Of a DNA stretch of 10,762 bases, positions 1-7,257 are shown in pieces (the stretch's first letter is position 1; each line of letters begins with the position of its first letter). A program made the translations under genes and the position numbers. The notes beneath the pieces were generated by a model. That model was not told the origin of the DNA, made no database searches, and worked only from the letters and a program-made list of their open reading frames with translations. The stretch is from an uncultured Bacilli bacterium (GTDB lineage Bacteria > Bacillota_I > Bacilli_A > RF39 > UBA660): the NCBI GenBank assembly GCA_934133155.1, contig CAKPAT010000038.1:1-10762 (forward strand), given 5' to 3'.

Positions 1-493
1 TTGGTGGTAGAATATTTTTAACTTCCACACGATTTATTTTTATTCCCCATGGGTCAGTTGCTTCATCTAATATTGAACGCATTTTTGTGTTTATAACGTC
101 TCTTGATGTAAGTGTTTGGTCTAGCTCTAATTCGCCTATAATATTTCTTAATGTTGTCGCAGTTAAATTTTCGATTGCACTAATTGGGTTGTCTACTCCA
201 TATGTATATAATTTAGGGTCAGTTATTTGAAAATATACTACTGTATCTATTTGCATTGTTACGTTATCTTTTGTAATAACTGGTTGTGGTGCGAAATCTT
301 TCACTTTTTCTTTTAAACTAATGATTGCTGATATTCTATCAACAAATGGAAGTTTGAAATGAAGTCCATTACTCCATGTCATGTAATAAGATCCTAATCT
401 TTCAATGATATAGCATCTTGATTGTGGTACTACTTTCACATTAGGAATTACTAGTACACACACTAAAATTAAAATAACAATTAAAAAAGCCAT
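1..493 (-). CDS. SPFH/stomatin/Band 7 membrane protein, N-terminal 164 residues (cut by left edge)
   Basis: Hand translation of the minus strand from an ATG at 493 stays open to the window edge. Residues 1-17 form one hydrophobic segment (MAFLIVILILVCVLVIP). It is followed by the typical SPFH start: a VVPQSRCYIIERLGSY stretch, then NGLHFKLPFVDRI, then VKDFAPQPVITKDNVTMQID and a YFQITDPKLYTYGVDNP stretch. The TLRNIIGELELDQTLTSRD and WGIKINRVEVKNI blocks match the stomatin/QmcA group, whose members are usually about 300 residues, so roughly half is present. These proteins form membrane-attached oligomeric cages or microdomains. The start shares its A with the TAA of the upstream NfeD-like gene (TAATG), and GGAGG lies just before it inside that gene. 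This is the classic NfeD-SPFH pair and indicates coupled translation. Confidence 0.95.
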   Translation of the reverse strand, partial: MAFLIVILILVCVLVIPNVKVVPQSRCYIIERLGSYYMTWSNGLHFKLPFVDRISAIISLKEKVKDFAPQPVITKDNVTMQIDTVVYFQITDPKLYTYGVDNPISAIENLTATTLRNIIGELELDQTLTSRDVINTKMRSILDEATDPWGIKINRVEVKNILPP

Positions 494-924
494 TATTTTT
501 CCTCCTTTACTTCTTTAACTTTTAATTTTACACCGTTAATTTCTAATATTTCAACGGTTTTGTCTTTTGCTATGGCATTGTCACCGTATGCAGTCCATCT
601 TTTGCCATCTACTTTTACTTCTCCTGGGGTTATTTTTTCTATTTTTTCAGTTACAATACCATGCATACCAATTATCCTGTCAGCATTTGTTTTTACATCT
701 TTTTTCTTTAGATGCTTTACTAATACTGGTTTAGTGGTGATTAGTAAAATAACTCCTAAAATAACAAATATGCCAAACTGCACTGTATAGTTATCATAAA
801 ATAATGAAATTATTAATGATACTATACCACTTGCAACAAACCAGATAGTTGTTAAATTAAGTGAAGTAACTTCAATCATTGTAAGTAGAATTATAATAAC
901 AAGCCATACAATCCACTGTTCCAT
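493..924 (-). CDS. NfeD-like membrane protein with C-terminal OB-fold domain
   Basis: This is a 143-residue protein. Three hydrophobic segments (about residues 4-21, 25-42 and 48-68) are followed by a soluble domain (about 80-143). The pattern GMHGIVTEKI...GEVKVDGKRWTAYG...AKDKTVEILEINGVKLKVK is the OB-fold of the short NfeD (NfeD1b/YbbJ) class. The serine-protease domain of long NfeD proteins is absent. Family knowledge: short NfeD proteins are encoded beside an SPFH protein and are thought to act with it in the membrane, which is the arrangement here. The start at 924 is chosen because a strong AAGGAGGGGG site lies 6 bases upstream. The stop overlaps the SPFH start by one base. Confidence 0.93.
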   Translation of the reverse strand: MEQWIVWLVIIILLTMIEVTSLNLTTIWFVASGIVSLIISLFYDNYTVQFGIFVILGVILLITTKPVLVKHLKKKDVKTNADRIIGMHGIVTEKIEKITPGEVKVDGKRWTAYGDNAIAKDKTVEILEINGVKLKVKEVKEEK

Positions 925-947
925 CGTTATCCCCCTCCTTACTTTAT

Positions 948-961
948 ATTATAGCATATGC
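948..961 (-). promoter_or_regulatory. Extended -10 promoter for the nfeD-SPFH operon
   Basis: On the minus strand, GCATATGC runs directly into TATAAT (-10 at 953-948), giving the extended -10 TATGC-TATAAT. No good -35 box is seen at 16-18 bases, which fits an extended -10 promoter. Transcription would start around 941, immediately ahead of the AAGGAGGGGG site at 940-931, so the leader is very short. Confidence 0.7.
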
Positions 962-982
962 CTAATTAAAATAACACAATTT

Positions 983-1011
983 TAAAAGAAAAAAAGCCTT
1001 TAATTTGGCTT
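983..1011 (-). terminator. Intrinsic terminator after the coiled-coil gene
   Basis: Read on the minus strand, AAGCC (1011-1007) pairs with GGCTT (998-994) across an 8-base loop. A run of T follows at once (about 994-983). It sits directly behind the stop codon of the 750-residue protein. The stem is short, but the position and T-tract are typical. Confidence 0.7.
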
Positions 1012-1012
1012 C

Positions 1013-3265
1013 TTATCTAGTTCTTCCTTTTTCCACCTCAGCTTCGTCATTAGATAGTTCATCTAATAAGTCAGCATCGATATTTCTTTCTTTAAGACCT
1101 TGTAAAATTTCTTCAGAAAATTTCTTATTTGCTTTTTCTGTTGCTAATTCTGCACTTGATTTTAAGCCATTAGAATTTTCTGTTAAACTTTTTGGATGTA
1201 AAACACCATCTATTTCATTTTGAATTTTATCTAAATCAGCAGTAGCTAAAGCAACTACACTTTCGTCTTTTGATTTTAAAGCTTCTTTAGCTTCCTTTAT
1301 ATCTTTAGTTAATGCTTCTACTCTATCAACTTGAGAAGTTATAAAATCTTCTTTTGTTTTATCTTCAGAAAGTTTTGTTTCTTTTGTGCTTTCAGGAACA
1401 ATTAATGGTTTCACTTCAATTGGTTTTTCTTCACCAGCAATAGCTAATTTTTCTTCCTTTATTTCAGGTGAATATTTTATTTCGTTTGTCATTTCTATTG
1501 ATGGTTCTTGCTTTTGAGTATTTACTTTTTCATAAGGCACTTCAGGAGTATCTACTTGTTCAAAAAGTGTTTTTTGAGTTTCCTCTTTAACATCAGCCTG
1601 TTTAGAAGATGCAAAATGCTTACCTACTGGTTCTTGCTCTTTTTGAGCATCTTCAGCAGCTTTTTTTGCTTCTTCTTCTCTTACCATTCTTTTCACGTAT
1701 TCTTCGCGTGTTTCGCCTTCTCTTTGAGGTCCACCAATTTCTGCCTCTTCTTCAGCTTTAGGAGTAACTAATACACCAGCTGTAATAACTTTATCAGGAT
1801 TACTTTCTTCCTTTTGAGGTTCTTGTTTTGGCGCATCTTTTTCTTGGCTTTCAGTTTTCTTTTCAGGCTCAGGAGTTTTTACTTCTTCAGCTTTCTTTTC
1901 ATTTTCTGATTTATTTGCTTCTTTAGAGGCATTTAGTTTTTCTTCTTTTTTGGCAGTTACTTCAGCTATTTTTGCACTACGTTCTTCGTCAGCTGCAAGT
2001 ATTCTATCAGCTGCTTCAGCTCTTTCTTTACCAGTTTTGTTGGCTTCGTCTCTTATTATTGCCATACATTCTGCAACTACGCTGATATAGCTGTCATTAA
2101 TTTCTTGAATTTTTTTTGCTGCTTCTAGTTTAATATCTTGTTCTTCCATTGTTTGTGTTGCTGCAGCTATTTCTTTTGCATGAGCAGCTTCTTGTTCTGT
2201 TACAACATTGGCAGCTTTTGTTGTTCCTTCTTCAACTTTATCACTTGATTTGCTAACTACACCATCTGCTAGATTGAATTCTTTCATAGTTTCTTCATAT
2301 TCAATATCAGCAGCTTTACATTCTGCAGCAAGTTCTTTATCAATATCTAGTAATTCTAAAGATAAGGCTTGGGAAGCATCAGATATTGCTTTGTTATAAG
2401 CAATATTTGCTTTTTTCTTCCGCTCGTCAGCTTTTTTGTCGGCGGCTTTCTTTCTATCTTCTCTTCTTTTTTCAGCCCTTTGCCTTGCTTCTTCTATTGA
2501 TTCTTTTTCTTCAGCAAATTCTAGACGAATTGGCCTTGGCCTTGTTACAACATGAGGAGTAACAACGTTACCAATTTCTTCTTGCTCTTCATGTGACACT
2601 TCAGTCAATACGGTTGTTTTTGGAGCTTCTGTTTTCTTTGCTCTTTCTGCCAGTTTATATGGTATTGTGCCTTTGCCTTCATTTTGTTTAGTATTTGACT
2701 TTTCAGTTTCAACTTGAGATTCAGTATTTTCTTGAGCTAGTTCTGCTGGGTCTGGTAAATTTTCGATTATAGCCCTTTTGGCAGGATCATTTATAGCTTT
2801 TTCAGCTTCTTCGGCAGCTTTCTTTTGTTCTTCTTCACGTTTTTTCTCATCTTCGGCTTCTTTTTCAGCTTTAGCTGCTTCTTCTGCTGCTTTTTGAGCC
2901 TTAGCTTTTTCAGCAGCTTCTTTTGCCTCGTTCTCTTTTACAATATTTTTAGTAAATTGTTCTTCAGTTAGATTTCGAGCAAACATTTCAGGTTGGACAA
3001 TATCTCTATTTAATTTTTCGTCCACTTTTATTTTTTTATCCATAACGTATGCTAAAATACCTAAACGTTTTTGAATTTTTGCGACCTTTTTCTTGTCGCC
3101 TTCCTTTTCAGCAGTTTCTAAATCTATTCGCAAATTTCCTTGCTCTTCACTTATAGATTTTTTACTTCTAAGCCATTTACTAACACTTCTCAATTTATCA
3201 GAAAGCTTTATCTCTGTCTTTACACTTTTATTTCCAATTAATGTATAAATTGTTTGATTTTCCAT
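1013..3265 (-). CDS. Large Glu/Lys/Ala-rich coiled-coil protein of unknown function
   Basis: This 750-residue protein is not recognised as a member of a named family. The first ~110 residues look folded and charged (SVSKWLRSKKSISEEQ; KIQKRLGILAYVMDKK). Residues ~112-160 are an uninterrupted EAKEAAEKAKAQKAAEEAAK-type heptad stretch. Further Ala/Glu/Lys helices alternate with Pro/Thr/Glu-rich linkers, and a final helical part contains EALTKDIKEAKEALKSK and AELATEKANKKFSEEI. There is no signal peptide, membrane segment or anchor, so it is probably cytoplasmic. A structural, scaffold or cytoskeletal role is possible but is inference only. It starts 6 bases after the DUF1292 gene behind GAGGAGTG, so the two form an operon. 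Low-complexity repetitive composition limits homology-based naming. Confidence 0.85.
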   Translation of the reverse strand: MENQTIYTLIGNKSVKTEIKLSDKLRSVSKWLRSKKSISEEQGNLRIDLETAEKEGDKKKVAKIQKRLGILAYVMDKKIKVDEKLNRDIVQPEMFARNLTEEQFTKNIVKENEAKEAAEKAKAQKAAEEAAKAEKEAEDEKKREEEQKKAAEEAEKAINDPAKRAIIENLPDPAELAQENTESQVETEKSNTKQNEGKGTIPYKLAERAKKTEAPKTTVLTEVSHEEQEEIGNVVTPHVVTRPRPIRLEFAEEKESIEEARQRAEKRREDRKKAADKKADERKKKANIAYNKAISDASQALSLELLDIDKELAAECKAADIEYEETMKEFNLADGVVSKSSDKVEEGTTKAANVVTEQEAAHAKEIAAATQTMEEQDIKLEAAKKIQEINDSYISVVAECMAIIRDEANKTGKERAEAADRILAADEERSAKIAEVTAKKEEKLNASKEANKSENEKKAEEVKTPEPEKKTESQEKDAPKQEPQKEESNPDKVITAGVLVTPKAEEEAEIGGPQREGETREEYVKRMVREEEAKKAAEDAQKEQEPVGKHFASSKQADVKEETQKTLFEQVDTPEVPYEKVNTQKQEPSIEMTNEIKYSPEIKEEKLAIAGEEKPIEVKPLIVPESTKETKLSEDKTKEDFITSQVDRVEALTKDIKEAKEALKSKDESVVALATADLDKIQNEIDGVLHPKSLTENSNGLKSSAELATEKANKKFSEEILQGLKERNIDADLLDELSNDEAEVEKGRTR

Positions 3266-3271
3266 GTGTTA

Positions 3272-3535
3272 TCACTCCTCGCTTCTTATCATTTCACGCA
3301 TTATATCTTTTATTTCTTTCCAATCTTCGTCTGGAACTACATCTAGGCTGTAACCATTTTCTGTTTCGTTTATTACTGAGGCATGTATTGTTTCCATATT
3401 TTGAGCGTCTACCTCATTAAAAGAATATAATATGTACTTCTTTCCTGTTTTTTCAAGTTCAAAACTTAATAATACTTCGGCTTCCACAATATCTCCGTTT
3501 GCTTTTTTCACCTTTATCTTTTCTAAGTCTTCCAT
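3272..3535 (-). CDS. DUF1292 family small protein
   Basis: This 87-residue acidic protein has the DUF1292 (YrzB-type) pattern: an N-terminal beta meander with EVLLSFELEKTGKKYILYSF, a central ETIHASVINE strand, and an acidic C-terminal helix (PDEDWKEIKDIMREMI). Family knowledge: it is widespread in Firmicutes, usually under 110 residues, and of unknown biochemical function. The start is set by GGAGGGG 5 bases upstream of ATG 3535. It is the first gene after a recognisable promoter and leads directly into the coiled-coil gene. It ends TGA immediately followed by in-frame TAA. Confidence 0.88.
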   Translation of the reverse strand: MEDLEKIKVKKANGDIVEAEVLLSFELEKTGKKYILYSFNEVDAQNMETIHASVINETENGYSLDVVPDEDWKEIKDIMREMIRSEE

Positions 3536-3559
3536 GAAAACCCCTCCATTCTATGATTA

Positions 3560-3588
3560 ATTATAGCATATGCTTTCTTAGTTTACAA
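3560..3588 (-). promoter_or_regulatory. Sigma-70-type promoter for DUF1292/coiled-coil operon
   Basis: Minus strand: -35 TTGTAA (3588-3583), 17-base spacer, -10 TATAAT (3565-3560) with extended TGC in front. The palindrome GCATATGC (3573-3566) abuts the -10 exactly as in the nfeD promoter. Confidence 0.75.
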
Positions 3589-3604
3589 TCTTTTTTTATC
3601 ATAA

Positions 3605-3631
3605 AAACCTATAAAGGTTATTCATAGGTTT
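3605..3631 (-). terminator. Probable terminator hairpin after the thioredoxin-like gene
   Basis: AAACCTAT (3631-3624) and ATAGGTTT (3612-3605) form an 8 bp stem with an 11-base loop on the minus strand, overlapping the stop codon at 3630. Only a short T run (TTTTTAT) follows, so efficiency is uncertain. It also lies just upstream of the DUF1292 promoter, separating the two units. Confidence 0.6.
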
Positions 3632-4283
3632 AACATTTTTCGTCATTTGAACATGTTTGCATTTTTGATATAGCATTTTGATATTTTTCTTTTAACTCTT
3701 TTGTTTGTTTTGATGTTAATGGTTTATATGGGTCTTTTTGACTATCTACTGTACTAACTATTTTATCTATTATTTTACCATTTTTGACAAATAATACAGT
3801 TGGATAATATAGCCTTTTGATATTTTCGTCATTTAATCCATCATATGTATCTGCATAATCGCCTAATTTTTCTATTAATTTTTTATAGTCTTTTGTACTT
3901 TCTTTGGTAGTTTTTACTGTACCATCTTCTAATAATTCTTTTGTGTCTCTATCTTCTTTATTATTAAAGTAATAGATTGTTTGATCGTCAGCTGCTTCTA
4001 ATAATACTGGAAGGGCATTACGGCACCATGGGCATTCAGGAAAACCAAAATATATTATTCCTGTTTTGCTATCTAATATATCAAATACTTCTTTATATGA
4101 TGTGTATTTTACATTATTTGTTTTAATGTTTACCTTTAGATATGTTTTGCCACTTTCTGTTTTTTTACCATTTAGTGAATTATATTCGCTTGCAAATTTG
4201 TAGTTATCTGTATTTGTGTATACTATATATATTGCTATAGATATTAGCAATGCTGATATGATGATTATTATTTTGTTTTTCAT
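3630..4283 (-). CDS. Membrane-anchored thioredoxin-like protein (CPWC active site)
   Basis: This is a 217-residue protein. Residues 4-22 are one hydrophobic helix (IIIIISALLISIAIYIV) with Lys before it and no lipobox, so the thioredoxin domain should face outside the cell. The strand GIIYFGFPE leads into CPWC at residues 84-87. The cis-proline segment is YYPTVLFVKNGK (Pro161). A charged insertion of about 50 residues lies between the active-site helix and the cis-Pro strand, longer than in plain thioredoxin. Two further cysteines lie at the extreme C-terminus (C211, C217). Likely role: extracytoplasmic thiol-disulfide exchange, or a bacteriocin-transport-accessory-like protein; substrate unknown. 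It lies 16 bases behind the ADP-ribosylglycohydrolase-like gene and is probably cotranscribed. The Shine-Dalgarno is weak (AGAAAGAAG). Confidence 0.88.
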   Translation of the reverse strand: MKNKIIIIISALLISIAIYIVYTNTDNYKFASEYNSLNGKKTESGKTYLKVNIKTNNVKYTSYKEVFDILDSKTGIIYFGFPECPWCRNALPVLLEAADDQTIYYFNNKEDRDTKELLEDGTVKTTKESTKDYKKLIEKLGDYADTYDGLNDENIKRLYYPTVLFVKNGKIIDKIVSTVDSQKDPYKPLTSKQTKELKEKYQNAISKMQTCSNDEKC

Positions 4284-4299
4284 TTATCTCAACTTCTTT

Positions 4300-5709
4300 C
4301 TATTCAAATAGGTATTTTTCTGGGAGTGTGGTGAAATCGTTTCCTAGGTTGAAGTTATGGTCTTGCCCTTCTATTTGAACTATCTTTATATTATCACAAT
4401 TTTGCAGTAAAGGTAAATAGTTTACTGATTGATCCCTCGTTCCATAAACTAGAGTTATTTTATTTTGATATTTTTTTAGTCCTTCTTTTGTTTTATGAAG
4501 GTTTATCATTAGTGGTAAGTTTACTAGAAGTATTTTTTTTATTTCTTTATTTATTTCTTCTTGAATAATAGATAATGCACCACTAGCATGTCCTAAAAAG
4601 TATACTTCTCCCTTTATGTATTTTTTTAAATTTTCTAAGGATGTGTTTATGTTTTCATCTGGATTATTTATAACGATTACGGTTAAATTATGTGTGAAGT
4701 TTATGTTTTTAGCGACTTTTATGTATTTGTTTTGATAACCTGATAATGTTTCTTTACTGCTTGTTTTGATTATTAAAGTGTCTTTACCACCTTTAATTAT
4801 GCCATATTTATTTTCTATTATGGTATCGAATTTTAGTATGTTTAGGCTTATTTCTTCCTCAAATTTTATACTTTGTTTTAACAAGCTTGCTTTGTTTTTT
4901 ATTTTGTCAATATTTAGTTCGTCACTATATATTATTCCAGCTAGTGAGCCTGTTAAAGCACCTAATTCTGCAGTGTTTTTTCCTAAATTGGTAGCACCTA
5001 TAATTGCTTTGGTAAAAGTATTTGTATTTAATATCACCCATATTACTTCCTCTAAGGTGTTTACGATGGTATCTTCTTCTTTTAGGTAATCTAAGTCTAA
5101 TTTATATATATCTGTTTTTAGTAGTTTTTTATATTTTCTTCTAGTATTTTCTGTAAATTTAAAGTAGTTTAGATTTTTTAGTTTTTCATATGCTTCTTTT
5201 TTGCTGTATCCTGATAATAGCAAGTGTATGTATTTGATATATATATAACACCCCATGACGTTTACTTCATTTAGGCTTGTTATATGACAGACTTTATTTA
5301 TTATTTTTAAAAGTTCTTCTTCACCTAAATCGTCATAGAATGTATATAATGCAATTGGAAGTATTCTGATTATGGCAGAGCAGTCTTCTGATGTTTCACT
5401 TGCGTAGTTTTTTTCTTCTTCTTTCCATTTTTTGATACTATTTTTTACTGTTTGGTTTACTTTTATATCTTTTTGGTATATTTTTTCACTTATTTTTTTT
5501 AGTATTTCTTTTTCATTTATTTTGTGACTTTTTGTGATAGCTTCCATTGTTTGAAATGTGATAGCTGTGTTTCCAGATGTTTCGTTTGCTTCTTTTATTT
5601 TGCCATTTTCTAAATTTTCGATTAATTCTTTTCTGGTTTTTCCGTCATTGGGAAGTCCTACGGCATCACCAATTATGTACCCAAGTAGGCTGTTTTTTAT
5701 TTTCGACAT
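4300..5709 (-). CDS. ADP-ribosylglycohydrolase-like domain fused to alpha/beta-hydrolase-like domain, both probably catalytically dead
   Basis: This is a 469-residue protein. Residues 1-275 follow the ADP-ribosylglycohydrolase (DraG/ARH) layout: SLLGYIIGDAVGLP with GDAVG at 14-18, a helix after SGNTAITFQTMEAI (45-58), SEDCSAIIRILPIALY (107-122), and NLGKNTAELGALTGSLAG (241-258). Active family members bind two metals through a (T/S)DDT motif and a G-x-DTDT motif. Here these read SGNT and KNTAE, so the usual aspartates are missing. Residues ~300-469 resemble an alpha/beta hydrolase: elbow FLGHASGA (371-378), then LVYGTRDQSV (Asp426) and EGQDHNF (His451). The nucleophile position of G-x-S-x-G holds Ala. 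The fold assignments are by motif. Loss of activity is inferred. A binding or regulatory role is possible. It is the first gene of a unit with the CPWC thioredoxin-like protein and has its own promoter. Confidence 0.78.
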   Translation of the reverse strand: MSKIKNSLLGYIIGDAVGLPNDGKTRKELIENLENGKIKEANETSGNTAITFQTMEAITKSHKINEKEILKKISEKIYQKDIKVNQTVKNSIKKWKEEEKNYASETSEDCSAIIRILPIALYTFYDDLGEEELLKIINKVCHITSLNEVNVMGCYIYIKYIHLLLSGYSKKEAYEKLKNLNYFKFTENTRRKYKKLLKTDIYKLDLDYLKEEDTIVNTLEEVIWVILNTNTFTKAIIGATNLGKNTAELGALTGSLAGIIYSDELNIDKIKNKASLLKQSIKFEEEISLNILKFDTIIENKYGIIKGGKDTLIIKTSSKETLSGYQNKYIKVAKNINFTHNLTVIVINNPDENINTSLENLKKYIKGEVYFLGHASGALSIIQEEINKEIKKILLVNLPLMINLHKTKEGLKKYQNKITLVYGTRDQSVNYLPLLQNCDNIKIVQIEGQDHNFNLGNDFTTLPEKYLFE

Positions 5710-5734
5710 ATTTCTACCTTCTAACTACCTTTAC

Positions 5735-5763
5735 ATTATAGCATGCGATTTATTTGCTTTCAA
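5735..5763 (-). promoter_or_regulatory. Promoter for the ADP-ribosylglycohydrolase-like/thioredoxin-like unit
   Basis: Minus strand: -35 TTGAAA (5763-5758), 17-base spacer, -10 TATAAT (5740-5735) preceded by TGC (extended -10, GCATGC-TATAAT). The -35 box lies inside the left copy of the repeat that brackets the ATPase gene. Confidence 0.72.
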
Positions 5764-5901
5764 GGTATATATTTACGTAGAAATTACTGATTTGATTTTT
5801 ATTTTGGTTGCTTTGTTATGCCCATGTACAAGCACCTTTAAATGAATTTTTGATATAATCTTTTTGATGTCACTTAAAATTTCACTCATTTTTCATTTTA
5901 A
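5750..5901. repeat. Left copy of diverged direct repeat flanking the ATPase gene
   Basis: Bases 5750-5775 are identical (26 bp) to 7258-7283. After a diverged middle (shared ACTGATTT, TTTATTTT, TTGCTTT blocks), CCTTTAAATGAATTTTT at 5835-5851 is identical to 7342-7358. Then come a shared GAT(G)-CACT-AAAATTT section and a weak palindrome (TTAAAAT 5874-5880 with ATTTTAA 5895-5901) corresponding to the perfect one in the right copy. No ORF is seen. The rest of the gene-free interval up to 5972 is AT-rich, with AGAAAAATATA occurring twice (about 5921 and 5961). Confidence 0.8.
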
Positions 5902-5972
5902 TACTCAATTAACACTTTTTAGAAAAATATATATTAGAAAATGGTTGCATATTTTTTTACAGAAAAATATAA

Positions 5973-6001
5973 TTGACAAATTTACAATAAAATTTTATAA
6001 T
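5973..6001 (+). promoter_or_regulatory. Consensus sigma-70 promoter for the ATPase gene
   Basis: TTGACA (5973-5978), a 17-base spacer and TATAAT (5996-6001) make a perfect consensus promoter. A GGGGTG ribosome binding site at 6008-6013 lies 7 bases before the ATG at 6021. The leader would be very short, with transcription beginning at or near the ribosome binding site. Confidence 0.85.
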
Positions 6002-6020
6002 GATGCTGGGGTGAAAAATT

Positions 6021-7217
6021 ATGATTAAAAGAGAAAAATATTTATCGCAAATGAGAGATTTTTACAATAGTGATGTAATAAAGGTAATTACTGGTATTAG
6101 ACGTTCTGGGAAATCTGTACTTTTAAAACAAATAATAGGTGAATTAAAAGATAATGGTGTTAGTGATGACCATATAATATACATTAATTTTGAAGATATT
6201 AAATATGTACAAATTGATAACTATATTAAACTAAATGAATATGTTATGGATAGAATTAAAGATAAAAACAAATATTATTTGTTTTTCGACGAAATTCAAT
6301 TGATAAATGAATGGGAAAGAATTATTAATTCTTTTAAAGCAACATTAAATGTTTCAATTTTTGTAACTGGCTCGAATTCTAAGTTATTATCCGGTGAACT
6401 CGCCACTTTGCTTTCGGGAAGATATGTTTCATTTAAAATAGCACCTTTCAATTTTAAGGAAGTGGTCACTTTAAAGAAACTAAAATCTCGTGAAGAGATA
6501 AAATACGAATTTTTAGATTATATCCTTTGGGGCGGCATGCCACAAAGATTTGAGTTTAAAAATAAAGAGTCTATGAAAGTATTTTTATCGGATATATTTA
6601 ATTCAATAGTATTAAAAGATATTGTAAAAAGATACAACATTAAAAATGTCAGTATTTTTGAAAGAATTATGGAGTATTTGGTTACTAACCCATCTCAAGT
6701 TTTTTCAACAAAAAACATTTTAAAAGAATTTGAGAAAGAAGGAATACCTGTATCTTCTAGAACGGTTTATGAGTGTTTAGATTACGCAGAGTCTTCAATG
6801 CTCATGCAAAAAATCTGCGAATATGATATAAGAGGTAAACGAATTTTATCTAGGAAAGATAAATACTATTTAACTGATTTAGGACTTGGTCAAATTTTAA
6901 ATGTAAATAAAAAGGCTCAATATGGTGCTTATTTAGAAAATATTGTATTTAACGAACTCATTTACAGAGGCTATGACGTAAGCGTGGGTAACAATAATGG
7001 GAAAGAAGTTGATTTTGTTGCCACTAAGTTTAATCAAAAAGAATATTTTCAAGTGTGCTATTACTTAAGTGACGAAGTTACACAAGAAAGAGAATTTGGT
7101 GCTTTTAGTGGTATTGACGATAATTACCCTAAATATGTACTTTCTATGGACGAGTTTGATTTTTCTCAAAATGGTATTATTCACAAAAATATAATTGATT
7201 GGTTACTCGATAATTAA
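6021..7217 (+). CDS. AAA-family ATPase with DUF4143 C-terminal domain
   Basis: This 398-residue protein is of the common prokaryotic AAA_14/DUF4143 type. Walker A is GIRRSGKS at residues 25-32. Walker B is YLFFDEIQ with D90/E91. The conserved TGSNSKLLSGELATLLSGRY block is at 116-135. A winged-helix-like segment follows (FSTKNILKEFEKEGIPVSSRTVYECLDYAE), then a C-terminal domain with YGAYLENIVFNELIYRGYDV and GKEVDFVA...YFQVCY. That last pattern resembles a nuclease-like fold in which the E-x-K pair reads Q-V-C, as is usual in this family, so nuclease activity is unlikely. Cellular function of the family is not established. The gene runs opposite to every other gene here, has its own promoter and terminator, and is bracketed by direct repeats. 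It is therefore an autonomous unit, possibly acquired. Confidence 0.93.
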   Translation: MIKREKYLSQMRDFYNSDVIKVITGIRRSGKSVLLKQIIGELKDNGVSDDHIIYINFEDIKYVQIDNYIKLNEYVMDRIKDKNKYYLFFDEIQLINEWERIINSFKATLNVSIFVTGSNSKLLSGELATLLSGRYVSFKIAPFNFKEVVTLKKLKSREEIKYEFLDYILWGGMPQRFEFKNKESMKVFLSDIFNSIVLKDIVKRYNIKNVSIFERIMEYLVTNPSQVFSTKNILKEFEKEGIPVSSRTVYECLDYAESSMLMQKICEYDIRGKRILSRKDKYYLTDLGLGQILNVNKKAQYGAYLENIVFNELIYRGYDVSVGNNNGKEVDFVATKFNQKEYFQVCYYLSDEVTQEREFGAFSGIDDNYPKYVLSMDEFDFSQNGIIHKNIIDWLLDN

Positions 7218-7251
7218 AGTGCGTAAGGTTTAATTTTCTTACGCACTTTTT
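7218..7251 (+). terminator. Strong intrinsic terminator of the ATPase gene
   Basis: AGTGCGTAAG (7218-7227) pairs perfectly with CTTACGCACT (7238-7247) across a 10-base loop, followed by a T tract to 7251. It begins directly after the TAA stop. The A run before the stem also makes it potentially usable on the minus strand for the retroelement operon. Confidence 0.92.
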
Positions 7252-7257
7252 AACTTA

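Noticed and set aside
560..790. Plus-strand ORFs opposite the minus-strand genes (for example 560-790, 1005-1223, 1508-1771, 2208-2399, 4766-5089, 8843-9046, 9850-10038)
   Set aside because: They are antisense shadows of well-supported minus-strand genes, with no family signatures or ribosome binding sites.
3272..3280. Alternative genetic code (TGA read as Trp)
   Set aside because: The DUF1292 frame has TGA directly followed by TAA, so it is uninformative, and all major ORFs use TGG for Trp and need no TGA read-through.
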